NCBI GenBank assembly: GCA_028820945.1
Contig: JAPPHW010000402.1
Coordinates: forward strand, 1-5,698
Direction: 5' to 3'
Source of the DNA: Defluviicoccus sp.
GTDB taxonomy: Bacteria; Pseudomonadota; Alphaproteobacteria; MPNO01
DNA length: 5,698 nt
The number at the start of each line of letters is the position of its first letter. The stretch's first letter is position 1. A model generated the notes under the pieces. It did no database searches. It was not told where the DNA came from and was given only the letters and a program-made list of their open reading frames with translations. Position numbers and translations under genes: made by a program. Positions 1 to 5,635 of the stretch are shown here, piece after piece.

Positions 1-262
1 AGGTCACGTCGCGGATGCCGTTGACCGCGAGGTCGTACTGCCCGGGCGGCTTGGCGAGCGCCGTCTTGTCGACCGTCAGCTTCAGCTTCCCGCCGGACGC
101 CTTCGTTGCCGAGGCGGCCCAGTCGGCGAGCGTGTTGGTCATGTGGTGCACCGACGGCACCCAGTTGGCGATCCGAACGGTTTCCGCCTGGGCCGTAACC
201 GGCCCGAAGGCGGCCGAGGCGAAGACGGCCCCGGCGGCGAGATATTTAAGCGTTCCGGACAT
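1..262 (-). CDS. TRAP transporter solute-binding protein (DctP family), N-terminal part only
   Basis: The reading frame opens with ATG at 262 and runs off the window edge after 87 codons with no stop. The first 26 residues look like a Sec signal peptide: a short Lys-containing start, a hydrophobic Ala/Gly/Phe/Val core, and an A-Q-A site predicted to be cut before ETVRIANW. The mature start resembles DctP-family TRAP binding proteins: a beta strand (TVRIANWVP), an H-H-M-T segment, a helix leading into ASGGKLKLTV, then KPPGQYDLAVNGIRDVT, which matches the usual 'strand, G/P-rich turn, YDL..G..D' pattern. In this family the protein binds a carboxylate-type solute in the periplasm and passes it to DctQ/DctM membrane subunits, which would lie beyond base 1. 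AAGGGAG at 268-274 with a 5-base gap supports this start. It follows the dioxygenase by 43 bp and is probably co-transcribed. The ligand cannot be predicted. Confidence 0.85.
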   Translation of the reverse strand, partial: MSGTLKYLAAGAVFASAAFGPVTAQAETVRIANWVPSVHHMTNTLADWAASATKASGGKLKLTVDKTALAKPPGQYDLAVNGIRDVT

Positions 263-267
263 GATGG

Positions 268-274
268 CTCCCTT
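268..274 (-). promoter_or_regulatory. Shine-Dalgarno site of the TRAP binding-protein gene
   Basis: AAGGGAG read on the minus strand, 5 bases before the ATG at 262. It lies in the 43-bp spacer after the dioxygenase stop codon. It fixes the start of a gene that is otherwise cut by the window edge. Confidence 0.7.
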
Positions 275-305
275 CATTCGTTGAGATTCGATTCGAGCGT
301 CGCCG

Positions 306-1361
306 TCACGACAGCCGGATGCGTCCAGCCGTGCTGGAAAGCCTGACGCCGCGGCGCCATTGCAGCGCGTAGGCGGTAGGCGGCCTCAACCCGTCGTCGG
401 CGAGCCACAGGCGCCATAGCAGCCGCTTGCGCTCCCGCTCCGGCCAGTCCTCGTATTCGTTTCGCGTGTGCAGCATGACGAAGTTGTTGAGGAGCTGGAT
501 GTCGCCGACCTCGAAATCGAGCTCGTAACGGTTTTCCTCCGCGAGATCCTCGGCCAGGCGCAAGGCCTCGAGCTGCGCGTCGGTCAGAGGCGGCGTTCCG
601 GGCAAATCGTGGCCCTTCAGGATGTGCGTCGGCCCGAACGAGGTGCACAGATAGCCGTCCAGGAAATTGAACACCGGGCTCTCGTAGTAGGGCGCTTCCC
701 CGGCGTCGACCTCGCCGTGCTTGGACCAGCAGAGCGGCTTCGTCAGCACCGGTACGAGGTCGGGCCGGCGCGCCAGAAGATCGTTGTAGACCGCGACCGA
801 GCTCGCGATCTTGGACGTGCCTCCGGACTTCGAGGTGCGCAGGCACAACAGCCCGACGACGGTGCATTGGTCGCAGTGGTAGTCCATCGTCGCGCGCGTC
901 TGGTACCCCCGCACCTCCGGGTCGCGGTAGTCCTTGCCCAGGTCCGTCACGTGCCCGATCAGATCGCCTTGCGGGTTGTTCGACATCGGCTCGCCGAGCT
1001 GCCGGCCGATCGCCCAGTAGGCGATCGCCGCATCGATGGGCTCCATGTCCCCGACCGGCAGGCCGCGCAGCATGACCACGCCGGCGCCGTCCTTCAGCTC
1101 CCGGCGGATGTGGGGGAGCCTGTCCGCGAAGCGGCCGAGGTCGAAGGCATCCGGGGGAAAGTCGATGAGCCTGTCGGGGTCTTCGCCGACAACCGCCCTG
1201 ACCGCGCGGCACATCGCGAACAGGTCCCCGATCTCGCCGTCGTCCAGGCGCAGGAACCACCCGGTTCGCGCGGCCAGCTCGCCACCGCGCCATTCGGACG
1301 GGTCGGAAACCGGCTGTCCGGGCCGGGCGACCCCGCGCCGCGTTTCGATGTCGCCCCGCAT
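306..1361 (-). CDS. TauD/TfdA-family Fe(II)/2-oxoglutarate-dependent dioxygenase
   Basis: Enzymes of this family couple oxidative decarboxylation of 2-oxoglutarate to hydroxylation of a small substrate in the cytoplasm. From the ATG at 1361 the protein has 351 residues. The iron-binding facial triad is visible: H-C-D in DYHCDQC (His162, Asp164) and the distal His298 in MLHTRNEYEDW. An Arg-rich stretch follows, and the Arg of RLWL (about 317) is the likely 2-oxoglutarate carboxylate ligand. GGTSKIASS after the HxD motif matches the conserved GG.T..S segment. The start is uncertain: the same frame extends to ATG 1382, ATG 1427 and GTG 1433 (375 residues). I prefer 1361 because two GGAG motifs precede it and because codons between about 1383 and 1433 (TAT, CGT, AGG, ATT, TCT) lack the G/C third positions of the rest of the gene. 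The gene ends with TGA 43 bp before the TRAP gene. The substrate is unknown; close taurine specificity is not supported. Confidence 0.85.
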   Translation of the reverse strand: MRGDIETRRGVARPGQPVSDPSEWRGGELAARTGWFLRLDDGEIGDLFAMCRAVRAVVGEDPDRLIDFPPDAFDLGRFADRLPHIRRELKDGAGVVMLRGLPVGDMEPIDAAIAYWAIGRQLGEPMSNNPQGDLIGHVTDLGKDYRDPEVRGYQTRATMDYHCDQCTVVGLLCLRTSKSGGTSKIASSVAVYNDLLARRPDLVPVLTKPLCWSKHGEVDAGEAPYYESPVFNFLDGYLCTSFGPTHILKGHDLPGTPPLTDAQLEALRLAEDLAEENRYELDFEVGDIQLLNNFVMLHTRNEYEDWPERERKRLLWRLWLADDGLRPPTAYALQWRRGVRLSSTAGRIRLS

Positions 1362-1475
1362 GATCTCCGCGTCTCCGGGCATGGGCAGTCCGACAGAAAT
1401 CCTACGATATTCCTCGAGGCCGCACATTTCCACAATGGACAGGCGGACCGCCGCGCCCGCGGCCCCCGCCCGGGA

Positions 1476-3164
1476 TCACAGCAGGCAGACGCGCTCCGCC
1501 AGCTCGTCGATCAGCACGCGCCGGTTCTCGCGATAGTCGATCGGCGCCTCGACGAGATGGACGCCGCCGTCCCGGAAACATCGTTCGAGCAGCGGGGCGA
1601 ATTCGTCCGCCGCGGCGACGCGGTGGCCCGCCGCGCCGTAGCTGTTGGCATAATCGACGAAATCCGGATTGCCGTATCGGAGCCCCCAATCGGGCAGGCC
1701 CGCGTCGGCCTGTTTCCAGCGGATCATCCCGTAGGCGTCGTCGCGCAGGATCAGGACCGTGAGGTCGAGGCCGAGGCGCACGGCGGTTTCCAGCTCCTGG
1801 CTGTTCATCATGAAGCCGCCGTCGCCGCAGACCGCCATCACCCGGCGATCCGGGTAGAGCATGGCGGTCATCATCGCCGACGGCAGCCCCGCGCCCATGG
1901 TCGCCAGCGCGTTGTCGAGCAGCACCGTGTTCGATTGCAGGGCCGGATAGTTGCGCGCGAACCAGATCTTGTAGGTGCCGTTATCCAGCGCGACGATGCC
2001 GTCGGGCGGCATGACGGCGCGCACGTCGGCGACGATGCGCTGGGGCAGCAGCGGAAACGACCCGTCGTCGGCGCGCTCGGCGATGTGCCCCGTCACCTCG
2101 TCCCGCACCCGCATGAAATAGCCGAAATCGTGCCCGGGCTCGGGCTCCAGCCGTTCCGCGAGGCGCTCGAACGTGGACGCGATGTCGCCGACCAGCTCGA
2201 GTTGCGGAAAATAGACCTCGTCGACCTCGCTCGGGCTGAAATTGACGTGGATGACCTTCTTGCCCCCGTGCTCCATGAAGAAGGGCGGCTTCTCGACGAC
2301 ATCGTGGCCGGCGTTGATCACCAGGTCGGCGCGGTCGATGGCGCAGTGAAGATAGTCGCCGTCCGACAGCGCCGCCGTGCCGATATGGAGATCGCCATAC
2401 CGGCCTATGACCCCCTTGCCCATCTGGGTGTCGAAATAGGGGATGCCCGTCTTGCCGACGAAGGCCTCCAGCGCCGCGATGATGCGCTTGCGGTTGGCGC
2501 CGGCGCCGACCAGCAGCAGCGGGTGCCTGGCGGCGCGGATCATCTCGACGGCGCGGTCGACGGCCGAGGGGTCGCAATGCGGCCGCCGTGTCGTTGTCGC
2601 CGGAAACAGCGGCTGGGCGTCGACCGGTTCGGCGGCGATGTCCTCGGGCAGTTCGATATGCACCGCGCCCGGCCGCTCTTCCTCGGCCAGCCGGAACGCC
2701 TCCCGGACGACGCTCGGGATCGTGTTCCCATTGACGATCTGCTTGGCGTACTTGGTGATCGGGCGCATCATCGACACCACGTCGACGATCTGAAACCGGC
2801 CCTGCTTGCTGGACTTTATCGGTTTCTGCCCGGTGATCATCGTCATCGGCATGGCGCCCAGCTGGGCGTAGGCCGCCGCGGTGACCAGGTTGGTCGCGCC
2901 CGGCCCGAGCGTCGCCAGACACACGCCGGCCTTGCCGGTCAGCCTTCCGTAGGTGGCGGCCATGAAGCCCGCCGACTGCTCGTGCCGGGTCAGGACCAGC
3001 TCGATGCTCGACGTCCGCAGCGAATCGAGAAAATCGAGATTTTCTTCGCCGGGCACGCCGAAGACGTACTTCACGCCCTCGTTTTCCAGCGCCCGCACCA
3101 GCAGGTCGGACGCCCGCATCGGTGTGCCGGCCGCTTCGGCGGCGGCGAGATCGACGGTGCTCAT
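1476..3164 (-). CDS. Thiamine-diphosphate enzyme, acetolactate synthase large-subunit family
   Basis: 562 residues, the usual length for the family, whose typical reaction joins two pyruvates into 2-acetolactate and CO2. Domains in order: an N-terminal pyrimidine-binding domain (about 15-185) with the catalytic Glu62 in LTRHEQSAGFMAATYGR and the GPGATN loop at 87-92; a central domain (about 198-335) with LLLVGAGANRK; and a C-terminal pyrophosphate-binding domain (about 370-550) with GDGG at 447-450. The Mg2+ ligand at Asp448+27 is Asp475 (RDDAYGM), followed by Ala477. This Asp/backbone pattern resembles catabolic, FAD-independent acetolactate synthases such as the Klebsiella enzyme more than biosynthetic AHAS, which has Asn there. 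No regulatory small subunit (IlvN/IlvH-like) is adjacent. GAGGAA at 3171-3176, 6 bases before the ATG, supports the start. The gene begins 31 bp after the glutamate-synthase-like gene. Substrates other than pyruvate are possible, because the family also includes sulfoacetaldehyde, oxalyl and glyoxylate enzymes. Confidence 0.88.
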   Translation of the reverse strand: MSTVDLAAAEAAGTPMRASDLLVRALENEGVKYVFGVPGEENLDFLDSLRTSSIELVLTRHEQSAGFMAATYGRLTGKAGVCLATLGPGATNLVTAAAYAQLGAMPMTMITGQKPIKSSKQGRFQIVDVVSMMRPITKYAKQIVNGNTIPSVVREAFRLAEEERPGAVHIELPEDIAAEPVDAQPLFPATTTRRPHCDPSAVDRAVEMIRAARHPLLLVGAGANRKRIIAALEAFVGKTGIPYFDTQMGKGVIGRYGDLHIGTAALSDGDYLHCAIDRADLVINAGHDVVEKPPFFMEHGGKKVIHVNFSPSEVDEVYFPQLELVGDIASTFERLAERLEPEPGHDFGYFMRVRDEVTGHIAERADDGSFPLLPQRIVADVRAVMPPDGIVALDNGTYKIWFARNYPALQSNTVLLDNALATMGAGLPSAMMTAMLYPDRRVMAVCGDGGFMMNSQELETAVRLGLDLTVLILRDDAYGMIRWKQADAGLPDWGLRYGNPDFVDYANSYGAAGHRVAAADEFAPLLERCFRDGGVHLVEAPIDYRENRRVLIDELAERVCLL

Positions 3165-3170
3165 CGCATG

Positions 3171-3176
3171 TTCCTC
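3171..3176 (-). promoter_or_regulatory. Shine-Dalgarno site of the acetolactate-synthase-like gene
   Basis: GAGGAA on the minus strand, 6 bases before the ATG at 3164. It lies in the 31-bp spacer after the stop of the glutamate-synthase-like gene. An out-of-frame ATG lies between this site and the true start. Confidence 0.65.
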
Positions 3177-3195
3177 GATCGGTTCGCGGCCCTTC

Positions 3196-4719
3196 CTATG
3201 AGGCTTCGCGGGACGCGTATTCGGGATATATGTCGGGAACCGGGTACCGTTCGTCGAGGGGTATCGACTTGCCGTCTCCCGAGGCGATCCGGCAGTGATA
3301 GCGCTTGAGCGCGCGCGGATGGGAAACGCCGCAGGAGTGGCTGATGATCCCGGTGCCGTAGCGCAGCTTCTCGACGAAGTTCTTGACCCTGACCGACTTG
3401 GTTTCGGGATCGAGGCCGCGCTGAAGCCGGCGGTCGTGGGTGGTGATCCCGGTGGGGCAGGTGTTCCTGTTGCATTTCAGCGACTGGATGCAGCCGAGCG
3501 CGAACATGAAGCCGCGCGCCGACACCACGAAGTCGGCGCCGACGCAATAGGCCCACGCGACCTCGGCCGGCGTGATCAGCTTGCCCGACGCGATCGTCCG
3601 GACGCGGTCGCGCAAACCGTAGCGCGTGAGGATGTCGACGACGACCGGAAGCGCCTCCTTGATCGGCATGCCCACATTGTCCATCAGCGGCATCGGCGCC
3701 GCCCCGGTGCCGCCGTCGCCGGAATCGACGGTGATGAAATCGGGCGCGGACTCGATGCCGCGCTTGTGGACTTCCCGGCACAGGCTCTCGATCCAGCCAT
3801 AGGCGCCGACCACGGTCTTGAAGCCGACCGGCCTGCCGGTGACCTCCCGGATGCGGCCGATCGCGTCCAGCAGGTCGGCCACCGAATCGATATCGAGGTG
3901 GCGGTTGGGCGAGATCGAATCCGCGTGCGCCGGGATGCCGCGGATCCCGGCGATTTCCTCGGTCACCTTGGCGGCCGGCAATATCCCGCCCTTGCCCGGC
4001 TTGGCGCCCTGGCTGAGCTTGATCTCGAACATCCTGATCTGCTCGTGGCCCGCCAGCTCGCGCAGGCGCTCTTCGCTCAGATTGCCTTCCGCGTCCCGCA
4101 CGCCGTACTTCGCGGTGCCGATCTGGAACACCAGATCGCAGCCGCCCTCGAGGTGGTACGGAGCGAGCCCGCCTTCGCCGGTGTTGAGCCAGCAGCCGGC
4201 CAGCGCGGCGCCCTTCGACAGCGCCTGGACCGCCGGCTGCGATATCGCGCCGAAACTCATGCCGGAAATGTTGATCACGGATTGCGCGACATAGGGGTGC
4301 CTTGCGTAGGGGCCGATGGTCAGCGCCGGCGCGGGCTCGCTGTCCTCGTCGATCTTGGGAAACGGGCAGTTGACGAAGATGACCGTGCCCGCCGGCAGGA
4401 GCGATTTCGTCGAACCGAACGCGATCGTGTTGTCGACGCCGCGCGAGGACTTGTAGACCCAGTCTCGTTCCGCCCGGTTGAACGGCATCTCGTCGCGGTC
4501 CATGGCGAAAAAGTACTGCCGGAAATACTCGCCGAGGGTGGTGAAGAGGCGGCGGAACCGGCCGATGACGGGATAGTTGCGCCGCACCGCGTCCGCGGTT
4601 TGCGTAACGTCGATGACGAACATCGCCGCGACGGCGATAAAGACGACGGCGGCGACGAACACGAACAGGGTCGTCAGGACGTTGATGCTGGTCATCGTGA
4701 AATCGGCGAACAGCGACAT
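3196..4719 (-). CDS. Membrane-anchored FMN-binding glutamate synthase family protein (GltB central-domain homologue)
   Basis: 507 residues from ATG 4719. One hydrophobic segment (about 12-37, VLTTLFVFVAAVVFIAVAAM) should anchor the protein to the inner membrane. The rest is the FMN and Fe-S domain of glutamate synthase: ISGMSFGAIS (151-160), NTGEGG (179-184), FEIKLSQGAKPGKGG (231-245), SPNRHLDIDS (270-279) and VDSGDGGTGAAP (331-342). Cys410, Cys416 and Cys421 have the C-x5-C-x4-C spacing of the [3Fe-4S] ligands of bacterial glutamate synthase. The N-terminal glutaminase domain and the C-terminal GXGXG domain of full GltB (about 1500 residues) are absent, so it cannot use glutamine ammonia by itself. 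Size and the N-terminal helix resemble Bacillus YerD-type proteins, whose role is unknown to me. GGGAGG at 4728-4733, 8 bases before ATG 4719, decides the start; the in-frame ATG at 4737 has no ribosome site. It is probably the first gene of the operon. Confidence 0.88.
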   Translation of the reverse strand: MSLFADFTMTSINVLTTLFVFVAAVVFIAVAAMFVIDVTQTADAVRRNYPVIGRFRRLFTTLGEYFRQYFFAMDRDEMPFNRAERDWVYKSSRGVDNTIAFGSTKSLLPAGTVIFVNCPFPKIDEDSEPAPALTIGPYARHPYVAQSVINISGMSFGAISQPAVQALSKGAALAGCWLNTGEGGLAPYHLEGGCDLVFQIGTAKYGVRDAEGNLSEERLRELAGHEQIRMFEIKLSQGAKPGKGGILPAAKVTEEIAGIRGIPAHADSISPNRHLDIDSVADLLDAIGRIREVTGRPVGFKTVVGAYGWIESLCREVHKRGIESAPDFITVDSGDGGTGAAPMPLMDNVGMPIKEALPVVVDILTRYGLRDRVRTIASGKLITPAEVAWAYCVGADFVVSARGFMFALGCIQSLKCNRNTCPTGITTHDRRLQRGLDPETKSVRVKNFVEKLRYGTGIISHSCGVSHPRALKRYHCRIASGDGKSIPLDERYPVPDIYPEYASREAS

Positions 4720-4727
4720 TTCCCGGC

Positions 4728-4733
4728 CCTCCC
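4728..4733 (-). promoter_or_regulatory. Shine-Dalgarno site deciding the start of the glutamate-synthase-like gene
   Basis: GGGAGG on the minus strand with an 8-base gap to ATG 4719. An in-frame ATG at 4737 would add six residues (MREGRE), but it would place this site inside the coding region and has nothing similar upstream. Confidence 0.75.
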
Positions 4734-4802
4734 GCATTGGAATCGAAGGCTATGCCTCGATCCCGACTTGGCCCTCGCCCGGGGCTCCTTCAACGCCGGT
4801 CG

Positions 4803-4830
4803 AGCATAACCCAAGTGCTTCGCCGCACAA
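4803..4830 (-). promoter_or_regulatory. Possible sigma-70-type promoter for the four-gene operon
   Basis: On the minus strand TTGTGC (4830-4825) and TATGCT (4808-4803) are separated by 16 bases. They match 3/6 and 4/6 of the consensus. It would give a leader of about 75 bases before ATG 4719. The position is right, between the palindromic repeat and the first gene, but the match is weak and could be chance in this GC-rich DNA. Confidence 0.25.
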
Positions 4831-4838
4831 TCGGTTCG

Positions 4839-5072
4839 CTAGAGCCCGTCCGTTTCAGATAGAAGCGCCTTTGCCCCCGTCTCCTCACCGTCATGGTCGG
4901 CGAAGCCGAAGCCCGCCCTTCGATACGGCGCTGTCGCGCCTACTCAGGGTGAGGCAATCGTTGAAATACAGGGAAAATCTCCTCATCCCGAGTAGGCGCG
5001 CCAGCGCCGTATCGAGGGACGCGCTGCGATCGGGCTGCGTCCGGCGCTTCAACCGAAACGGATACGCTATAG
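4839..5072. repeat. Nested inverted-repeat element in the intergenic region (possible MITE or REP composite)
   Basis: The outer arms are 4839-4869 (begins CTAGAGCCCGTCCGTTTC) and 5043-5072 (reverse complement begins CTATAGCGTATCCGTTTC). They agree at 24 of 31 positions with one gap and share the blocks TCCGTTTC and GAAGCGCC. Inside lies a second, stronger inverted repeat (separate entry). The whole element is about 234 bp and has no gene that I believe. Two nested pairs of arms fit either a small non-autonomous transposon or two palindromic repeats that inserted side by side. No clear target-site duplication is visible. It separates the DUF3237 gene from the operon and could fold as RNA when transcribed. 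Confidence 0.6.
4917..5018. repeat. Inner 38-bp inverted repeat with 26-base loop
   Basis: Arm 4917-4954 and the reverse complement of 4981-5018 match at 34 of 38 positions. The common core is CGATACGGCGCTG followed by CGCGCCTACTC, and the outer ends read GGTGAGG and GGATGAGG. Each arm also has its own small palindrome (GGCGC...GCGCC), so either arm can fold alone or both can pair. The loop (4955-4980) is AT-richer than its surroundings. The core resembles intergenic palindromes that I remember as frequent in alphaproteobacterial genomes; that family assignment is from memory and untested. Confidence 0.8.
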
Positions 5073-5080
5073 GCGGGAAT

Positions 5081-5102
5081 GGTCCGCCGGAAGGGGCGGA
5101 TC
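5081..5102 (-). terminator. Possible weak hairpin terminator after DUF3237
   Basis: Arms GGTCCGCC (5081-5088) and GGCGGATC (5095-5102) pair at 7 of 8 positions around a 6-base loop, starting 5 bases after the TAG stop of the DUF3237 gene. No T-run follows on the minus strand, so intrinsic termination is doubtful. The large palindrome at 4917-5018 may serve the same purpose. Confidence 0.3.
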
Positions 5103-5107
5103 GGCGG

Positions 5108-5569
5108 CTATTCGATGGCGAAGAGGGAAATCCGGACGGACGAGCGCTGCCGCGCCCCGGTGCCGACGAACAGCATCCGGTTGACCCACCCATACTTGGC
5201 GTCTCCGGTCTCCAGCCGCGCCTGGGTGCGCATGTAGTAGCTCTCGGGCGGCACCTCCTCGCCGGCCGCGAGGCGCTCGATGACGTCGGCCGGTCCGTGG
5301 CGGAAGCCGTAATTGATTACCTCGATAAGGGCGCCGTCGTCGGTCTCCATGGCATAGCGCGTGTCGAGCTCGGCCGTCCCGTCGGCGAAGATCGTCTGCC
5401 AGTCCGCCCCGAGGTTCAGGATGCGTCCCGAGATGCCGGGTCCCGTGACGCGTCCGCCGACGATCGGGATGATCCGCCGCCTTCCCGCGCGCCCCGCCCC
5501 CATCTCGCGGATCGGACCGAGCTCGGCGGCGATGTCGCAGAAGTGGCGGAGAGTGGGCGGTGAGGGCAT
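5108..5569 (-). CDS. DUF3237 family protein
   Basis: 153 residues, the usual size for DUF3237, a single-domain family of unknown function with no signal peptide or membrane segment here. The recognisable family pattern covers almost the whole protein: RRIIPIVGGRVTGPGISGRI (31-50), then LGADWQ, LDTRYAMETDDGALIEVINYG (69-88), R90-H91-G92, VPPESYYMRTQARLETG (106-122), YGWVNRMLFVGTG (126-138) and a final strand SVRISLFAIE. The start at 5569 is supported by GGAAAGG at 5577-5583, 7 bases upstream. A start at 5650 would add 27 residues of low-complexity, Arg/Ser/Thr-rich sequence running through the upstream dyad, and is not credible. The gene is separated from the downstream operon by the palindromic element, so it may be its own unit, although all genes face the same way. 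I infer no function. Confidence 0.85.
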   Translation of the reverse strand: MPSPPTLRHFCDIAAELGPIREMGAGRAGRRRIIPIVGGRVTGPGISGRILNLGADWQTIFADGTAELDTRYAMETDDGALIEVINYGFRHGPADVIERLAAGEEVPPESYYMRTQARLETGDAKYGWVNRMLFVGTGARQRSSVRISLFAIE

Positions 5570-5576
5570 GGTTTCG

Positions 5577-5583
5577 CCTTTCC
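5577..5583 (-). promoter_or_regulatory. Shine-Dalgarno site of the DUF3237 gene
   Basis: GGAAAGG on the minus strand, 7 bases before ATG 5569. It decides against the longer in-frame ATG at 5650, which has no comparable site. Confidence 0.6.
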
Positions 5584-5610
5584 GTCGGAAATTACGCTGC
5601 TTACAAAGAC

Positions 5611-5635
5611 CGGTTGACGAGCGGGAGGTCAACCG
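5611..5635. promoter_or_regulatory. Perfect dyad, candidate operator upstream of DUF3237
   Basis: CGGTTGAC (5611-5618) and GTCAACCG (5628-5635) are a perfect 8+8 bp inverted repeat with a 9-base spacer, 41 bases before the DUF3237 start. The minus strand also has TTGACC (5632-5627), a 5/6 match to a -35 box inside the dyad, but I see no good -10 box 16-18 bases further on. Size and symmetry fit a dimeric repressor or activator site. The regulator is not in this window. Confidence 0.45.

Noticed and set aside
15..284. 89-codon plus-strand frame at the left edge
   Set aside because: It is antisense to the TRAP binding-protein gene, whose signal peptide, ribosome site and family pattern are clear.
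1402..1689. 95-codon minus-strand frame across the ThDP enzyme's 3' end
   Set aside because: It is another frame of the same strand over a well-supported C-terminus, Arg/Gly-rich and without a ribosome site.
468..3308. 946-codon open frame on the plus strand
   Set aside because: It is antisense to the dioxygenase and the ThDP enzyme, both of which have clear family motifs. The translation is rich in Arg, Asp, His and Val without any recognisable domain, as expected from the complement of GC-rich coding DNA. It crosses both genes because they share one frame.
3295..4809. 504-codon open frame on the plus strand
   Set aside because: It is the antisense shadow of the glutamate-synthase-like gene, with Arg/Asp/Ala-rich composition and no family motifs.
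4891..5193. 100-codon minus-strand frame through the palindromic element
   Set aside because: It covers the inverted repeats and the 3' end of the DUF3237 gene in another frame. Its translation simply reads through the repeat, and no ribosome site or conserved domain is visible.
4577..5563. 328-codon plus-strand frame spanning the intergenic region
   Set aside because: It overlaps antisense to two well-supported genes and reads through both arms of the palindrome. The composition is typical of a spurious frame.
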